Below are positions 10,822 through 19,432 of a stretch of DNA of 64,000 bases, in pieces; position 1 is the stretch's first letter; each line of letters starts with the position of its first letter. The position numbers were made by a program, and so were the translations under genes. Below the pieces are notes generated by a model. It searched no databases. It was given only the letters and a program-made list of their open reading frames with translations, and had not been told where the DNA came from. This DNA comes from Microbacterium phyllosphaerae. Its GTDB lineage: Bacteria > Actinomycetota > Actinomycetes > Actinomycetales > Microbacteriaceae. The DNA is taken from the NCBI RefSeq assembly GCF_017876435.1, contig NZ_JAGIOA010000001.1, positions 2,728,001 to 2,792,000 on the forward strand. The letters are read 5' to 3'.

Positions 10822-11744
10822 TGTCCCTGGAATCCATCGGGGTCTCCCCCGAGATCGCCGTCCCCGAGACACCGAAGAACCGCAAGCGCACCTCCATGCT
10901 GACGCTCTACACGCGTCGGTTCATGCGCAACCGCGGCGCGGTGATCGGCGTCGTCATCCTGGCACTGCTCGTCGTCTTCGCGATCGTCGGGCCCCTCATC
11001 GCCCCGTACTCGCACACGGACCTGGACTTCCTCGCGCTGCGTCAGGCGCCGTCGGCCGATCACTGGTTCGGCACCAACGGATCGGGAAACGACAACTTCG
11101 CCCAGGTCGCCGTCGGCCTGCAGCGGTCCATGATGATCGCCGCTCTGGTCGCGATCGGCACCACGGTCGTGTCAGCGCTCATCGGAGCGACGGCCGCCTA
11201 CTTCGGCGGTCGGTACGAGCGGATCATGCTGGCGATCATCCACTTCATGATGGTCGTCCCGAACTTCCTCATCCTCGCGATGATCTCGAACGACGCCGGT
11301 GGAAACTGGCTCGTCATCTCTCTCGTGATGATCTTCATCGTGGGCTGGTTCTTCCCCGCCCGCATCATCTGGACGCTCTCACTCTCGATCCGTGAGCGCG
11401 AGTACGTCCACGCCGCACGCTACGCAGGCCTGTCGGGCATGCGCATCGTGATCCGCCACATGCTGCCGAACATCGGTTCGCTGCTCGTGATCAACTTCAC
11501 CCTCGGTGTCGTCTCGGCCGTGCTGACCGAGACCGCGCTGTCGTTCCTCGGATTCGGTGTGAAGCTGCCCGACGTGTCGCTCGGTGCGCTGATCGGCTAC
11601 GGCTCGAGCACGCTCGTCAGCGCGCCGTGGCTGTTCTACTTCCCCGCGGCGGCGCTGACCCTGCTCACCGTCTCGATGGCACTCATCGCCGACGGTCTGC
11701 GTGACGCCCTCGATCCGACCTCGGCGGCTGGAGGTCGCGCATGA
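10821..11744 (+). CDS. Oligopeptide/dipeptide ABC transporter permease (DppC-like)
   Basis: A 307-residue permease of the OppC/DppC type. A cytoplasmic N-terminal arm is followed by a first membrane span (GAVIGVVILALLVVFAIVGP), then a periplasmic loop with HWFGTNGSGNDNFAQV and the coupling loop REYVHAARYAGLSGMRIVIRHMLPN. The ATG at 10821 shares its first base with the stop of the DppB-like gene; its own stop overlaps the ATPase start by four bases (ATGA), so all three genes are translationally coupled. It forms the second half of the channel. An upstream in-frame extension exists but lies inside the DppB-like gene. Confidence 0.93.
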   Translation: MSLESIGVSPEIAVPETPKNRKRTSMLTLYTRRFMRNRGAVIGVVILALLVVFAIVGPLIAPYSHTDLDFLALRQAPSADHWFGTNGSGNDNFAQVAVGLQRSMMIAALVAIGTTVVSALIGATAAYFGGRYERIMLAIIHFMMVVPNFLILAMISNDAGGNWLVISLVMIFIVGWFFPARIIWTLSLSIREREYVHAARYAGLSGMRIVIRHMLPNIGSLLVINFTLGVVSAVLTETALSFLGFGVKLPDVSLGALIGYGSSTLVSAPWLFYFPAAALTLLTVSMALIADGLRDALDPTSAAGGRA

Positions 11745-13672
11745 GTACTGTTCTCTCCGTCCGAGACCTCAAGGTCAGCTTCCCGTCCGAAGCGGGGCGT
11801 GTCGACGCCGTCCGTGGCGTCTCGTTCGACCTCGAGGAGGGCAAGACCCTCGGCATCGTGGGCGAGTCCGGTTCGGGCAAGTCCGTCACGTCGCTCGCGA
11901 TCATGGGTCTGCTCGACGACAACGCCAAGGTCACCGGATCCATCGTCTACGACGGCCAGGAGCTGCTCGGCAAGTCCGACAAGCAGCTGTCGGTGATCCG
12001 CGGCAACGGCATGGCGATGGTCTTCCAGGACCCGCTCACCTCGCTCACGCCGGTGTTCACGATCGGCGACCAGCTCATCGAGGCGCTCACCGTGCACCGC
12101 AAGCTCTCGAAGAAGGAGGCCTGGGATCGCTCCGTCGAGCTGCTGAACCTCGTCGGCATCCCCGAGGCGGAGCGCCGCATGAAGGCGTTCCCGCACGAGT
12201 TCTCCGGCGGTATGCGCCAGCGCGTCGTGATCGCGATCGCGATGGCCAACAACCCCAAGCTGATCATCGCCGACGAGCCGACGACCGCGCTCGACGTCAC
12301 CATCCAGGCCCAGATCCTCGAGCTGATGGAGAAGGCGCAGGAGGAGACCGGCGCGGCGATGATCATCATCACGCACGACATGGGCGTGGTCGCGAAGACC
12401 GCCGACGACGTCCTGGTGATGTACGCGGGCAAGCCCGTCGAGCAGGCACCGGTGCGCGAGCTCTTCTACCGCACCCGGATGCCCTACTCGATCGGGCTCC
12501 TCGGAGCCATCCCCCGCGTCGACAAGTCCGAGAAGGTCCCGCTGATCCCGATCAAGGGAAATCCGCCTCTCCTGATCAACCTGCCGGATGCATGCCCGTT
12601 CGCCGCTCGTTGCCCGATCGCGATCGACGCGTGCCGTGAGCGCGAACCGGACCTGCTGCCCGTCACCACGAGCGGTCACACCGATCACTCGGTCGCCTGC
12701 ATCCGTGCGAACGACATCGACGACGACGGCAAGATCGGCGGCCTGCCGGTGTTCCCGATCCCCGAGATCCCCGAGAGCACCCTGGCCAAGGTGCCGCGCG
12801 AGGATCGCCCGATCACCCTCGAGGCCGTCAACCTGAACAAGTCGTTCCCCCTCATGAAGGGCGCGGTGTTCAAGCGCAAGGTCGGCGAGGTCCACGCGGT
12901 CAAGGGCATCAGCTTCGACATCCGCCAGGGAGAGACCCTCGCGATCGTCGGAGAGTCCGGCAGCGGCAAGACGACGACTCTGCTGCAGATCATGGATCTC
13001 GTGGCGCAGGAGGACGGCGACATCAGGATCGGCGGCACCAGTGTCGCCGACATCAAGAACCGCGCGGAGGAACGCAAGCTCCGCCGCGACCTGCAGATCG
13101 TCTTCCAGGATCCGATGGGCGCGCTCGACCCCCGCATGACGGTCTGGGACATCATCGCTGAGCCGATGTTCGCGATCGGGATGAGCAAGGACGACGTGTT
13201 CGACCGCGTCGAGGAGCTCATGGGGCTCGTCGGTCTCGACCCGGCGCACAGCGATCGATTCCCGCAGGCATTCTCGGGTGGCCAGCGTCAGCGCATCGGC
13301 ATCGCCCGCGCGCTGTCGACCAACCCGAAGATCGTGGTCCTCGACGAGCCGGTGTCTGCTCTGGATGTCTCGATCCAGGCCGGCGTGATCAACCTCCTCG
13401 ACGAGCTCAAGGCCAAGCTCGGCCTGTCGTACCTCTTCGTCGCGCACGATCTGTCCGTGGTCCGGCACATCGCCGATCGCGTCGCGGTCATGTACAAGGG
13501 CTCCTTCGTCGAGCACGGCGACGTCGATCAGGTGTTCGACGATCCGCAGCATCCCTACACGAAGGCGCTGCTGTCGGCGATCCCGATCCCGGATCCCGAC
13601 ATCGAGCGCACTCGCGAGCGCATCATCCTCCCCGTGGAGGGTTTCGACGCCGAGGCCGTGGCGGCCGGCTGA
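11741..13672 (+). CDS. Fused double ATPase of peptide ABC transporter (DppD-DppF type)
   Basis: A 643-residue protein carrying both importer ATPases in one chain. Domain 1 (about 1-300) has Walker A GESGSGKSVT, signature SGGMRQR, Walker B LIIADEPT, and the oligopeptide C-terminal motif with Cys residues (DACPFAARCPIAIDACRERE) that often binds an iron-sulfur cluster. A linker rich in Pro/Ile follows. Domain 2 (about 355-643) has GESGSGKTTT, SGGQRQR and IVVLDEPVSALD. Many relatives encode these as separate DppD and DppF; the fusion is common in actinobacteria. It begins with a four-base overlap with the upstream permease. Confidence 0.94.
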   Translation: MSTVLSVRDLKVSFPSEAGRVDAVRGVSFDLEEGKTLGIVGESGSGKSVTSLAIMGLLDDNAKVTGSIVYDGQELLGKSDKQLSVIRGNGMAMVFQDPLTSLTPVFTIGDQLIEALTVHRKLSKKEAWDRSVELLNLVGIPEAERRMKAFPHEFSGGMRQRVVIAIAMANNPKLIIADEPTTALDVTIQAQILELMEKAQEETGAAMIIITHDMGVVAKTADDVLVMYAGKPVEQAPVRELFYRTRMPYSIGLLGAIPRVDKSEKVPLIPIKGNPPLLINLPDACPFAARCPIAIDACREREPDLLPVTTSGHTDHSVACIRANDIDDDGKIGGLPVFPIPEIPESTLAKVPREDRPITLEAVNLNKSFPLMKGAVFKRKVGEVHAVKGISFDIRQGETLAIVGESGSGKTTTLLQIMDLVAQEDGDIRIGGTSVADIKNRAEERKLRRDLQIVFQDPMGALDPRMTVWDIIAEPMFAIGMSKDDVFDRVEELMGLVGLDPAHSDRFPQAFSGGQRQRIGIARALSTNPKIVVLDEPVSALDVSIQAGVINLLDELKAKLGLSYLFVAHDLSVVRHIADRVAVMYKGSFVEHGDVDQVFDDPQHPYTKALLSAIPIPDPDIERTRERIILPVEGFDAEAVAAG

Positions 13673-13789
13673 CCTGTGCGCCGATGTGCACGGTCCGATA
13701 ACGGTTCCGTGTCGCAGGGGTTTCGCCCGCGAGATGCGGGGTTAGTCTGCCCCTATCCCAAGTAAGGCCGACAGGCACTAAGGAGTACC

Positions 13790-15499
13790 ATGAAACGGCA
13801 TCAGAAGCTGATGGGCATCGCTGCTCTCGGCGCCGCCTTCGCACTCGTCATGAGCGGGTGTGCACCGGCAGGCGACAGCGGCAACGGCAACGGCGACACG
13901 CCTCAGACGGTCGAAGGCGCGGACTACAACCCGCAGCCCCGTGAGAACCTCGCAGAGGGTGGCGAACTCCGCATCCCCGTCTCGAACATCGCCGAGCAGC
14001 TGAACTACTTCCACAGCGACGGCGACGCCCGCGTCACCCAGATCGGCACGTGGTTCCGCCCGCAGATCCTGCTCATGGATCCTGACGGCACTGTCAAGAA
14101 GAACGACGCCTACCTCGACGACTACTCCTTCGGTGTCGAAGACGGCAAGACCGTCCTGCACTTCAAGGTGAACGAGAAGGCTGTCTGGAACGACGGCACC
14201 CCGATCGACGTCACCGCGTTCAAGGCCACCTGGGAAGCCAACAACGGCACGAACGAGGCGTACCAGCCCAACGCCACCGATGGCTGGAAGGAGATCGAGT
14301 CCGTCGAGGCCGGCGAGAACGACCGCGACGTCATCGTCACCTTCAAGGGCGAGTTCGCCTGGCCCGAGATGGTCTACTCGCAGCTGCTTCACCCCGCGGT
14401 CAACACCCCGGAGCTGTTCAACACCGCGTTCCTCGGTGACTGGCACCCGGAATGGGCCGCAGGCCCCTACACGGTCGAGGACTTCGACAAGACCGGCGGC
14501 GTCGTCACTCTCGTCCCGAACGAGAAGTGGTGGGGCAACGCTCCGCTGCTCGACAAGGTGACCTTCATCCAGATGGAGCCGACCGCTGCGGTCAACGCTC
14601 TCCGCAACGGCGAGGTCGACATGGCCGAGACCGGCAGCGCCGAGCTTCTCGCTCAGGTCGAGGGTCTCGACGGCGTCAAGACCTACAAGGGTCAGGCGAC
14701 CGCGAACGCGATCTTCACGCTCAACTCGGCGAACCCCGCTCTGGCGGAGCTCGACGTGCGCAAGGCTGTCTTCGAGGCGATCAACATCGAGCAGGTCAAG
14801 GACATCGTCTTCAACGGCCTGAACTACACCGAGGAGCCCGCGGGTTCGCTCACGCTGTTCTCGTTCCAGCCCGACTACGTGAACGCTCTGGAAGAGGCCG
14901 GTCGCAAGGACGGCGACACCGAAGGCGCCAACAAGCTCCTCGATGACGCCGGCTGGGTCGCCGGTTCTGACGGCGTCCGCGAGAAGGACGGCGTGCGTCT
15001 GTCGCTCGTCTTCCCGGTCCACTCCGACACTGAGACCGCACGCGCCCGTTCGCTGGCCGTGCAGCAGCAGCTGAAGGAGATCGGCGTCGAGGTCACGATC
15101 GACACGCGTCCGTCTGCCGACTTCGCCGAGGACTACACCACGCAGAACGGTGACATCTTCTTCCTCAACTTCACGTCGTCCGACCCGTTCGGTGCCGCCT
15201 GGTTCTGCCAGCTGTACTGCTCGGACAGCGGCCTGAACCTGTCGGGCACCGGCACGCCGGAGATCGACAAGATGATCCACGAGGAGCTGGAGACGATCTC
15301 CGACCCGGTCGAGCAGACCAAGAAGGCCATGGAGATGGAGTCCGAGATCTTCGCGAAGACCTGGGGTATCATCCCGGTCCTCAACGGCCCGGAGATCTGG
15401 ACCGTCAAGGAAGGCCTCGCCAACCTCACGCCCGAGCCCTACGTGGGTCTCGACCTCTTCGGCATCACGCCGGTGGAGAACGTGGGATACGAGAAGTAA
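13790..15499 (+). CDS. Family 5 extracellular solute-binding lipoprotein
   Basis: A 569-residue substrate-binding lipoprotein of the SBP_bac_5 family. The signal peptide ends in a lipobox, LVMSGC (Cys near residue 24), so the mature protein is lipid-anchored outside the membrane. The body has TVLHFKVNEKAVWNDGTPID and WAAGPYTVEDFD blocks, typical of peptide-binding proteins. AAGGAG sits 4-5 nt before the ATG. A 117-nt gap separates it from the ATPase and holds a TAGTCT hexamer (13743-13748) between GGGG and CCCC, so it may also have its own promoter, which would fit the excess of binding protein usually needed. It is the last gene before a terminator. Confidence 0.94.
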   Translation: MKRHQKLMGIAALGAAFALVMSGCAPAGDSGNGNGDTPQTVEGADYNPQPRENLAEGGELRIPVSNIAEQLNYFHSDGDARVTQIGTWFRPQILLMDPDGTVKKNDAYLDDYSFGVEDGKTVLHFKVNEKAVWNDGTPIDVTAFKATWEANNGTNEAYQPNATDGWKEIESVEAGENDRDVIVTFKGEFAWPEMVYSQLLHPAVNTPELFNTAFLGDWHPEWAAGPYTVEDFDKTGGVVTLVPNEKWWGNAPLLDKVTFIQMEPTAAVNALRNGEVDMAETGSAELLAQVEGLDGVKTYKGQATANAIFTLNSANPALAELDVRKAVFEAINIEQVKDIVFNGLNYTEEPAGSLTLFSFQPDYVNALEEAGRKDGDTEGANKLLDDAGWVAGSDGVREKDGVRLSLVFPVHSDTETARARSLAVQQQLKEIGVEVTIDTRPSADFAEDYTTQNGDIFFLNFTSSDPFGAAWFCQLYCSDSGLNLSGTGTPEIDKMIHEELETISDPVEQTKKAMEMESEIFAKTWGIIPVLNGPEIWTVKEGLANLTPEPYVGLDLFGITPVENVGYEK

Positions 15500-15535
15500 T
15501 TCCTGCGAAGGCTGACTCGATCAGTTCTTCGTGAA

Positions 15536-15570
15536 GCGGGGTCGGTGGTTCATCCACCGGCCCCGCTTTC
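15536..15570 (+). terminator. Rho-independent terminator after peptide transporter
   Basis: A 13-bp stem (15536-15548 with 15554-15566, one G-U pair) closes a TTCAT loop and is followed by TTTCTCT. It ends 7 nt before the -10 of the next gene. Confidence 0.85.
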
Positions 15571-15572
15571 TC

Positions 15573-15578
15573 TATGCT
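15573..15578 (+). promoter_or_regulatory. -10 TATGCT, leaderless start of alpha/beta hydrolase
   Basis: TATGCT ends 6 nt before GTG 15585 and directly follows the T-run of the preceding terminator; it excludes the longer reading frame that would begin inside that terminator. Confidence 0.5.
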
Positions 15579-15584
15579 GAACGC

Positions 15585-16385
15585 GTGAGCGTCCAGATCG
15601 TCTTCGTGCACGGCATCCGCACGTCTGCGACCATGTGGCGGTCGCAGCTCGCATTCCTCGAGGAGCAGGGCATCGCCGCCACCGCCGTCGACCTCCCCGG
15701 TCACGGGACGCGGATGGCGGAGGACTTCACGCTGCACGAGGCGCTGCATACGATCGATGCGGCGGTCCGAGACGCCGCGACGCGAGGACCCGTGCTGCTC
15801 GTCGGGCATTCGATGGGCGGCCTGCTCTCGCTCGCGTACGTCGGGGGCGCGCAGACGCCGCCGGTCGCAGGTCTCATCGCGGCGTCGTGCACGTCGCTCC
15901 CCCGGGGCGCCGGGCTCGCGGCCTACCGTGCGATAGCGAGGGCCGTGGATCGCCTGCCGGACCGCGGCATGTGGCTCACCGAGCGGATCCTCGAGGCCAC
16001 GATCCCCGCGGACACGCGATCCGACTTTGCGGCAGGCGGCTATGCACTGGACACGCAGGACACCGCACTGCGCAACCTCTCAGCGCTCGACCTCGCGACG
16101 GCCGTCGCCCGCATCCGGGTGCCGCTCTGGTTCGTCAACGGCCAGTGGGATCAGCTGCGCGTGAACGAGGCGCTGTTCCAGCGGTTCGCCCCGCACGCCG
16201 AGCTCATCGTCGTGCCCCGAACGACGCACCTCGTCACCGCGATGCGCCCGCAGGTCTTCAATGCCGTCATCCGGCTGGCCGTCGCGACGATCGACGCCGG
16301 GCTCACGGCTCCTGCGGCTGAGCGTGGTCCTGGGACAGATCCCGGTCCTGGCTCGGACGAGCAGGCTGCCTCGCCAGAGCCGTGA
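15585..16385 (+). CDS. Alpha/beta hydrolase
   Basis: A 266-residue alpha/beta-fold hydrolase. It has HG-R oxyanion region VFVHGIRTSATMW, nucleophile elbow VGHSMGG (Ser near residue 83), a likely acid in NGQWDQLRV and catalytic His in TTHLVTA. No signal peptide is present. The start is GTG 15585; the frame is open upstream into the terminator stem, which is not coding. The last 83 nt overlap the convergent MFS gene tail to tail, so both C-termini (here a Pro/Gly/Asp/Glu-rich tail) are encoded on opposite strands of the same DNA. The substrate is unknown. Confidence 0.88.
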   Translation: MSVQIVFVHGIRTSATMWRSQLAFLEEQGIAATAVDLPGHGTRMAEDFTLHEALHTIDAAVRDAATRGPVLLVGHSMGGLLSLAYVGGAQTPPVAGLIAASCTSLPRGAGLAAYRAIARAVDRLPDRGMWLTERILEATIPADTRSDFAAGGYALDTQDTALRNLSALDLATAVARIRVPLWFVNGQWDQLRVNEALFQRFAPHAELIVVPRTTHLVTAMRPQVFNAVIRLAVATIDAGLTAPAAERGPGTDPGPGSDEQAASPEP

Positions 16386-17586
16386 GCGCGCCGCCGACGA
16401 GCGACAGCACGGCGGCGGCCACGAACACGAGCCAGAACCCGCCGACGAGGGCCACGAGGCCCGCGCCGAGCACAGGACCGATCAGCTGACCGAGCGCCGC
16501 CGTCACATTGACGATCCCGAGATCGCGCGCGTGGTCCTTCTCGTCGGGCAGCAGGTCGGCGGCGAACGCCAGGCCGACGGTCGAGAACGCGCCGTAGCCG
16601 AGACCCATGAGTGCGGCGGCGATCATCGTCGCCTCGAACGTGGGCACGACGGCGATCACGACACCCGAGGCCGCCTGCACCAGTGTCGCGAGGATCGTGA
16701 GCGTGCGACGGTTGCCCGTGCGGTCCGACACGATGCCGGTCAGCACTGACGCGAGCACGACGAACAGCGTGTAGACGACGATCAGCAGGAGCAGGTTGTC
16801 CTGAGCCACGACCGACTCCTGGTGCAGCCCATGGAGCAGGAAGAAGAGGAACAGCGCGGTGCCGAGCGCATTGCCGATGTTGGTGACCAGGCGTCCCCAC
16901 AGCATCCAGGCGAAATCGCGGTCTCGGAACGATGCCAGGAGCCGTCGGTCGTTCATGACGGATGCCTGTGCGACCGGCGCGGGCTCGACGGGCGCGGGCG
17001 GGTCGGGCAGGATCAACGCCGCTCCCGTACCGATCACGGCGATCAGCGCGGCGAGCAGGAGATAGCCGTCGCGGATCCCGAGGCCGAGGAGAACGACCAG
17101 TCCGACGCCGAGCACGATCCCCACCGCCTGGCTCGAGCCCACGGCTGCGGACGCCGCTCCACGCTGGGTCGCGGGAAGCTGGTCGGCGATCAGGGCGGTG
17201 AACGCGGCGGACGACACGGCCACGCCGATCGTCACGCCGACCCACGCTCCTCCGACGGCCCACGGCCCCTCGCTGAACCCCGTGACGACGAGGAACACCG
17301 CCGTGAGGATGGCCCCGCCGATCGCCCAGGGGCGGCGCCGTCGCCGTCCGATGCCCGCACGATCGGAGAGCGCGCCCGCGACTGGGCCGGCGATGATTCC
17401 CGCCAGTCCTCCGATACCGAGCACGAAACCGGACGACACGACCCCGCTGATCCAGTCGTCATCCGAGGTGTTGAGCTGCAGAGGCAGCAGCAGCTGCACC
17501 GGAGTCAGCTGCACGGTCCAGATCGCCAGCCATGCGAGGGTGAACACCGTCATCCATCGGGCGCCGACCCGCTTCAGGACGCTCAC
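16303..17586 (-). CDS. MFS transporter
   Basis: A 427-residue major facilitator with about 12 membrane spans. The cytoplasmic loop 2-3 motif is GALSDRAGIGRRRRRPWAIGG, a variant of the family's D-R-x-G-R-R, and the matching second-half motif is GIVSDRTGNRRTL. It resembles GPH-like or drug/sugar:H+ symporters, but the substrate cannot be told. The start is set to GTG 17586 (VSVLKRVGARW): a 21-codon ORF with a strong ribosome-binding site ends in the GTGA overlap here, while the longer frame adds an Arg/Pro-rich, non-membrane N-terminus. It overlaps the convergent hydrolase by 83 nt at its 3' end. Confidence 0.87.
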   Translation of the reverse strand: MSVLKRVGARWMTVFTLAWLAIWTVQLTPVQLLLPLQLNTSDDDWISGVVSSGFVLGIGGLAGIIAGPVAGALSDRAGIGRRRRRPWAIGGAILTAVFLVVTGFSEGPWAVGGAWVGVTIGVAVSSAAFTALIADQLPATQRGAASAAVGSSQAVGIVLGVGLVVLLGLGIRDGYLLLAALIAVIGTGAALILPDPPAPVEPAPVAQASVMNDRRLLASFRDRDFAWMLWGRLVTNIGNALGTALFLFFLLHGLHQESVVAQDNLLLLIVVYTLFVVLASVLTGIVSDRTGNRRTLTILATLVQAASGVVIAVVPTFEATMIAAALMGLGYGAFSTVGLAFAADLLPDEKDHARDLGIVNVTAALGQLIGPVLGAGLVALVGGFWLVFVAAAVLSLVGGALTALARQPARPSQDRDLSQDHAQPQEP

Positions 17587-17648
17587 CGCTTCGCCGCCGG
17601 AGGGATCTTCGCGGCGAAGAGAGAACGGGGCGGGAGGGCAGGGCTCAT
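17583..17648 (-). CDS. 21-residue leader ORF coupled to the MFS gene
   Basis: ATG 17648 is preceded by AAGGAG-CGAC, the best ribosome-binding site in this gap. It opens a 21-codon frame (MSPALPPRSL then FAAKIPPAAKR). Its TGA lies inside the GTGA that starts the MFS gene, so ribosomes finishing it could restart there. The last third lies in a perfect 8-bp inverted repeat (17590-17597 with 17611-17618) that would fold just before the MFS start. It may be a regulatory leader peptide; it is too short for homology. Function is not known. Confidence 0.45.
   Translation of the reverse strand: MSPALPPRSLFAAKIPPAAKR
17590..17618 (-). promoter_or_regulatory. Hairpin just upstream of MFS start
   Basis: TTCGCCGC and GCGGCGAA pair perfectly around a 13-nt loop; the 3' arm ends 3 nt before GTG 17586. 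Translation of the 21-codon ORF would melt it, which suggests coupling control. Inference only. Confidence 0.4.
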
Positions 17649-17917
17649 GTCGCTCCTTGACGTCGGCGTCACGACGAGGATGTCGGGATACTGATGATTG
17701 TGCACCCAGTGCCACTCGGCGCGCGACCGAGTGTCCATCTCGGTGACCGTGTCGTCCGGTCGTCTCGCACACCCGAGGTGCCGTTTAGGGCGAACAGCCC
17801 GGATGCTGGTAGAGTTGGTTCTTGGCTTGCGTGTGGGTTCTTCCCTCACGACCGCCGCGTGGAAGCCCTCTTCTTCTGCCGGCATTCCTAACAACTCCGT
17901 ACAGAAAGCGTCCACAC
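17649..17917. other. Intergenic region with rpsT promoter and leader
   Basis: About 270 nt. On plus, TAGAGT (17810-17815) is a plausible -10 for rpsT, giving a leader of about 95 nt that is pyrimidine-rich near 17866-17880. No gene of its own is supported on either strand. Confidence 0.4.
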
Positions 17918-18178
17918 GTGGCAAACATCAAGTCGCAGATCAAGCGCAACAAGACCAACGACAAGGCTCACGAGCGCAACAAGGCCGTGAAGAGCGAGCT
18001 GAAGACGCACATCCGCGCGACCCGCGCCGCTGTCGTCTCCGGTGACAAGGCTGCAGCCGAGGCTGCTCTGAAGGCTGCTTCCCGCAAGCTCGACAAGGCC
18101 GTCAGCAAGGGTGTCATCCACCAGAACCAGGCTGCGAACCGCAAGTCCTCCATCGCCAAGCAGGTTTCCGCTCTCTGA
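17918..18178 (+). CDS. rpsT: 30S ribosomal protein S20
   Basis: An 86-residue, Lys/Ala-rich S20 ([20 protein letters not shown] at the N-terminus, then [14 protein letters not shown]). It binds the 5' domain of 16S rRNA early in 30S assembly. Start GTG 17918 gives the exact family N-terminus; the longer frame upstream is leader sequence. It is monocistronic with a strong terminator 25 nt downstream and is convergent with holA, a neighbour arrangement often seen in actinobacteria. Length and sequence are normal. Confidence 0.97.
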   Translation: MANIKSQIKRNKTNDKAHERNKAVKSELKTHIRATRAAVVSGDKAAAEAALKAASRKLDKAVSKGVIHQNQAANRKSSIAKQVSAL

Positions 18179-18202
18179 GCCGATCCCGCTTGAGGGTGTG
18201 AC

Positions 18203-18238
18203 AAGAGCCCGTCCCGTTCGCGGGGCGGGCTCTTTCGT
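18203..18238 (+). terminator. Rho-independent terminator after rpsT
   Basis: A 13-bp stem (18203-18215 with 18222-18234, one G-U pair) with a 6-nt loop, followed by a short TTTC. It may also act on holA transcripts from the other strand. Confidence 0.85.
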
Positions 18239-18354
18239 ACGCTCGACCAGTCAGCGTTCGTGTCGCACGCCGGTCGGTGACGTCTCGGCGAGCCCAGGTC
18301 GAAAGGCGACGCGAGACACACTCCGCGAACGGTGCCGCTGATGCGGCGGCGAGA

Positions 18355-19392
18355 TCACTCGCCGAACGGCTGCCGAGTGGCGATCACCGTGAGCATGCGC
18401 TCGAGAGCGAAGACCGGATCACGCGATGCACCCTTGACCTCGGCGTCGGCGCGCGCAGTCGCCTGGATCGCCATACCGAGGGACCGCTCGTTCCATCCGG
18501 CGAGATCACGCTTCGCGCGATCGACCTGCCAGTCCTTCATCCCGAGTCGCTGAGCGAGCTGACGACTGGGCTCGCGGTTTCCGGCGACCCTGGCCATGGT
18601 GCGCAGCTTCATCGCGAAAGCGGCGACCATGGGAACGGGATCAGCACCGGAGGCGAGCGCGTGGCGCAATGCGACCAGAGCTTCGCCGTAACGCCCGGCG
18701 ATGGCCGTGTCGGCGACGACGAACGCCGACACCTCGACACGACCGCCGTAGTACTTGGTGACGACGTCTTCGGTGATGTCGCCCTCGACGTCGCCGATCA
18801 GCTGCTGGCAGGCGGCCGCGAGCTCTGTCAGGTCGTCGGCGAAGGCCGACACCAGAGCGCGCAGCGCAGGGGGTGCGATGCGCTTCTTGGCAGCCTTGAA
18901 CTCCCCCGCCGCGAAGTCGACACGATCACTGTCGCGCTTGATCGCGGGACACGGGATCTCGATGCCGTCGCCGGTGCCGGCGCGCAGCGCATCGAGCAGC
19001 TTCTTGCCGCGGACGCTGGCACCGGTATGCCGAAGGATGACGGTCGCGCCCTCCTGCGGGTGATCGAGGTACGACACGGCCTCCTGCAGGAAGGCATCCG
19101 AGCACTTCTCCACTCCCGAGACACGCACGAGACGCGGCTCTCCGAAGAGGGACGGCGACGTGAGCGAGAGGAGGGTGCCCGGCGCGTAGTCGTCGGCGCG
19201 GACATCGGTGACCTCGAGAGCCGGATCTTCGGCGCGCAGGTAGTCGCGGACGCCGGCGATCGCTCGCTCGGCGCAGACCTCTTCGGGACCGAAGACGAGC
19301 ACGACGGGCGCCGGACGCGGCTCTCGCCAGGAGACCTGCGCGATCTTGGCCGCCTTGGCACCGCCGCGGGAGGGGGTACGAGAAACAGCCAT
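18355..19392 (-). CDS. holA: DNA polymerase III subunit delta
   Basis: A 345-residue clamp-loader delta subunit. The N-terminal LVFGPEEVCAERAIAGVRDYL and LTSPSLFGEPRLVRVSGVEK segments and the C-terminal collar region (MKLRTMARVAGNREPSRQLAQRLGM) match HolA. In the clamp loader it opens the beta ring; it lacks a functional P-loop as expected. TAGGCT ends 6 nt before ATG 19392, so the gene likely has a leaderless promoter although it lies 40 nt downstream of comEC. The comEA-comEC-holA-rpsT neighbourhood is common to many bacteria. Confidence 0.95.
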   Translation of the reverse strand: MAVSRTPSRGGAKAAKIAQVSWREPRPAPVVLVFGPEEVCAERAIAGVRDYLRAEDPALEVTDVRADDYAPGTLLSLTSPSLFGEPRLVRVSGVEKCSDAFLQEAVSYLDHPQEGATVILRHTGASVRGKKLLDALRAGTGDGIEIPCPAIKRDSDRVDFAAGEFKAAKKRIAPPALRALVSAFADDLTELAAACQQLIGDVEGDITEDVVTKYYGGRVEVSAFVVADTAIAGRYGEALVALRHALASGADPVPMVAAFAMKLRTMARVAGNREPSRQLAQRLGMKDWQVDRAKRDLAGWNERSLGMAIQATARADAEVKGASRDPVFALERMLTVIATRQPFGE

Positions 19393-19398
19393 GCACTC

Positions 19399-19404
19399 AG
19401 CCTA
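19399..19404 (-). promoter_or_regulatory. -10 TAGGCT, leaderless start of holA
   Basis: TAGGCT with a 6-nt gap to ATG 19392, inside the 40-nt comEC-holA gap. Confidence 0.5.
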
Positions 19405-19432
19405 CTGGGGGCCACCGACGTCGATCTCGCGG

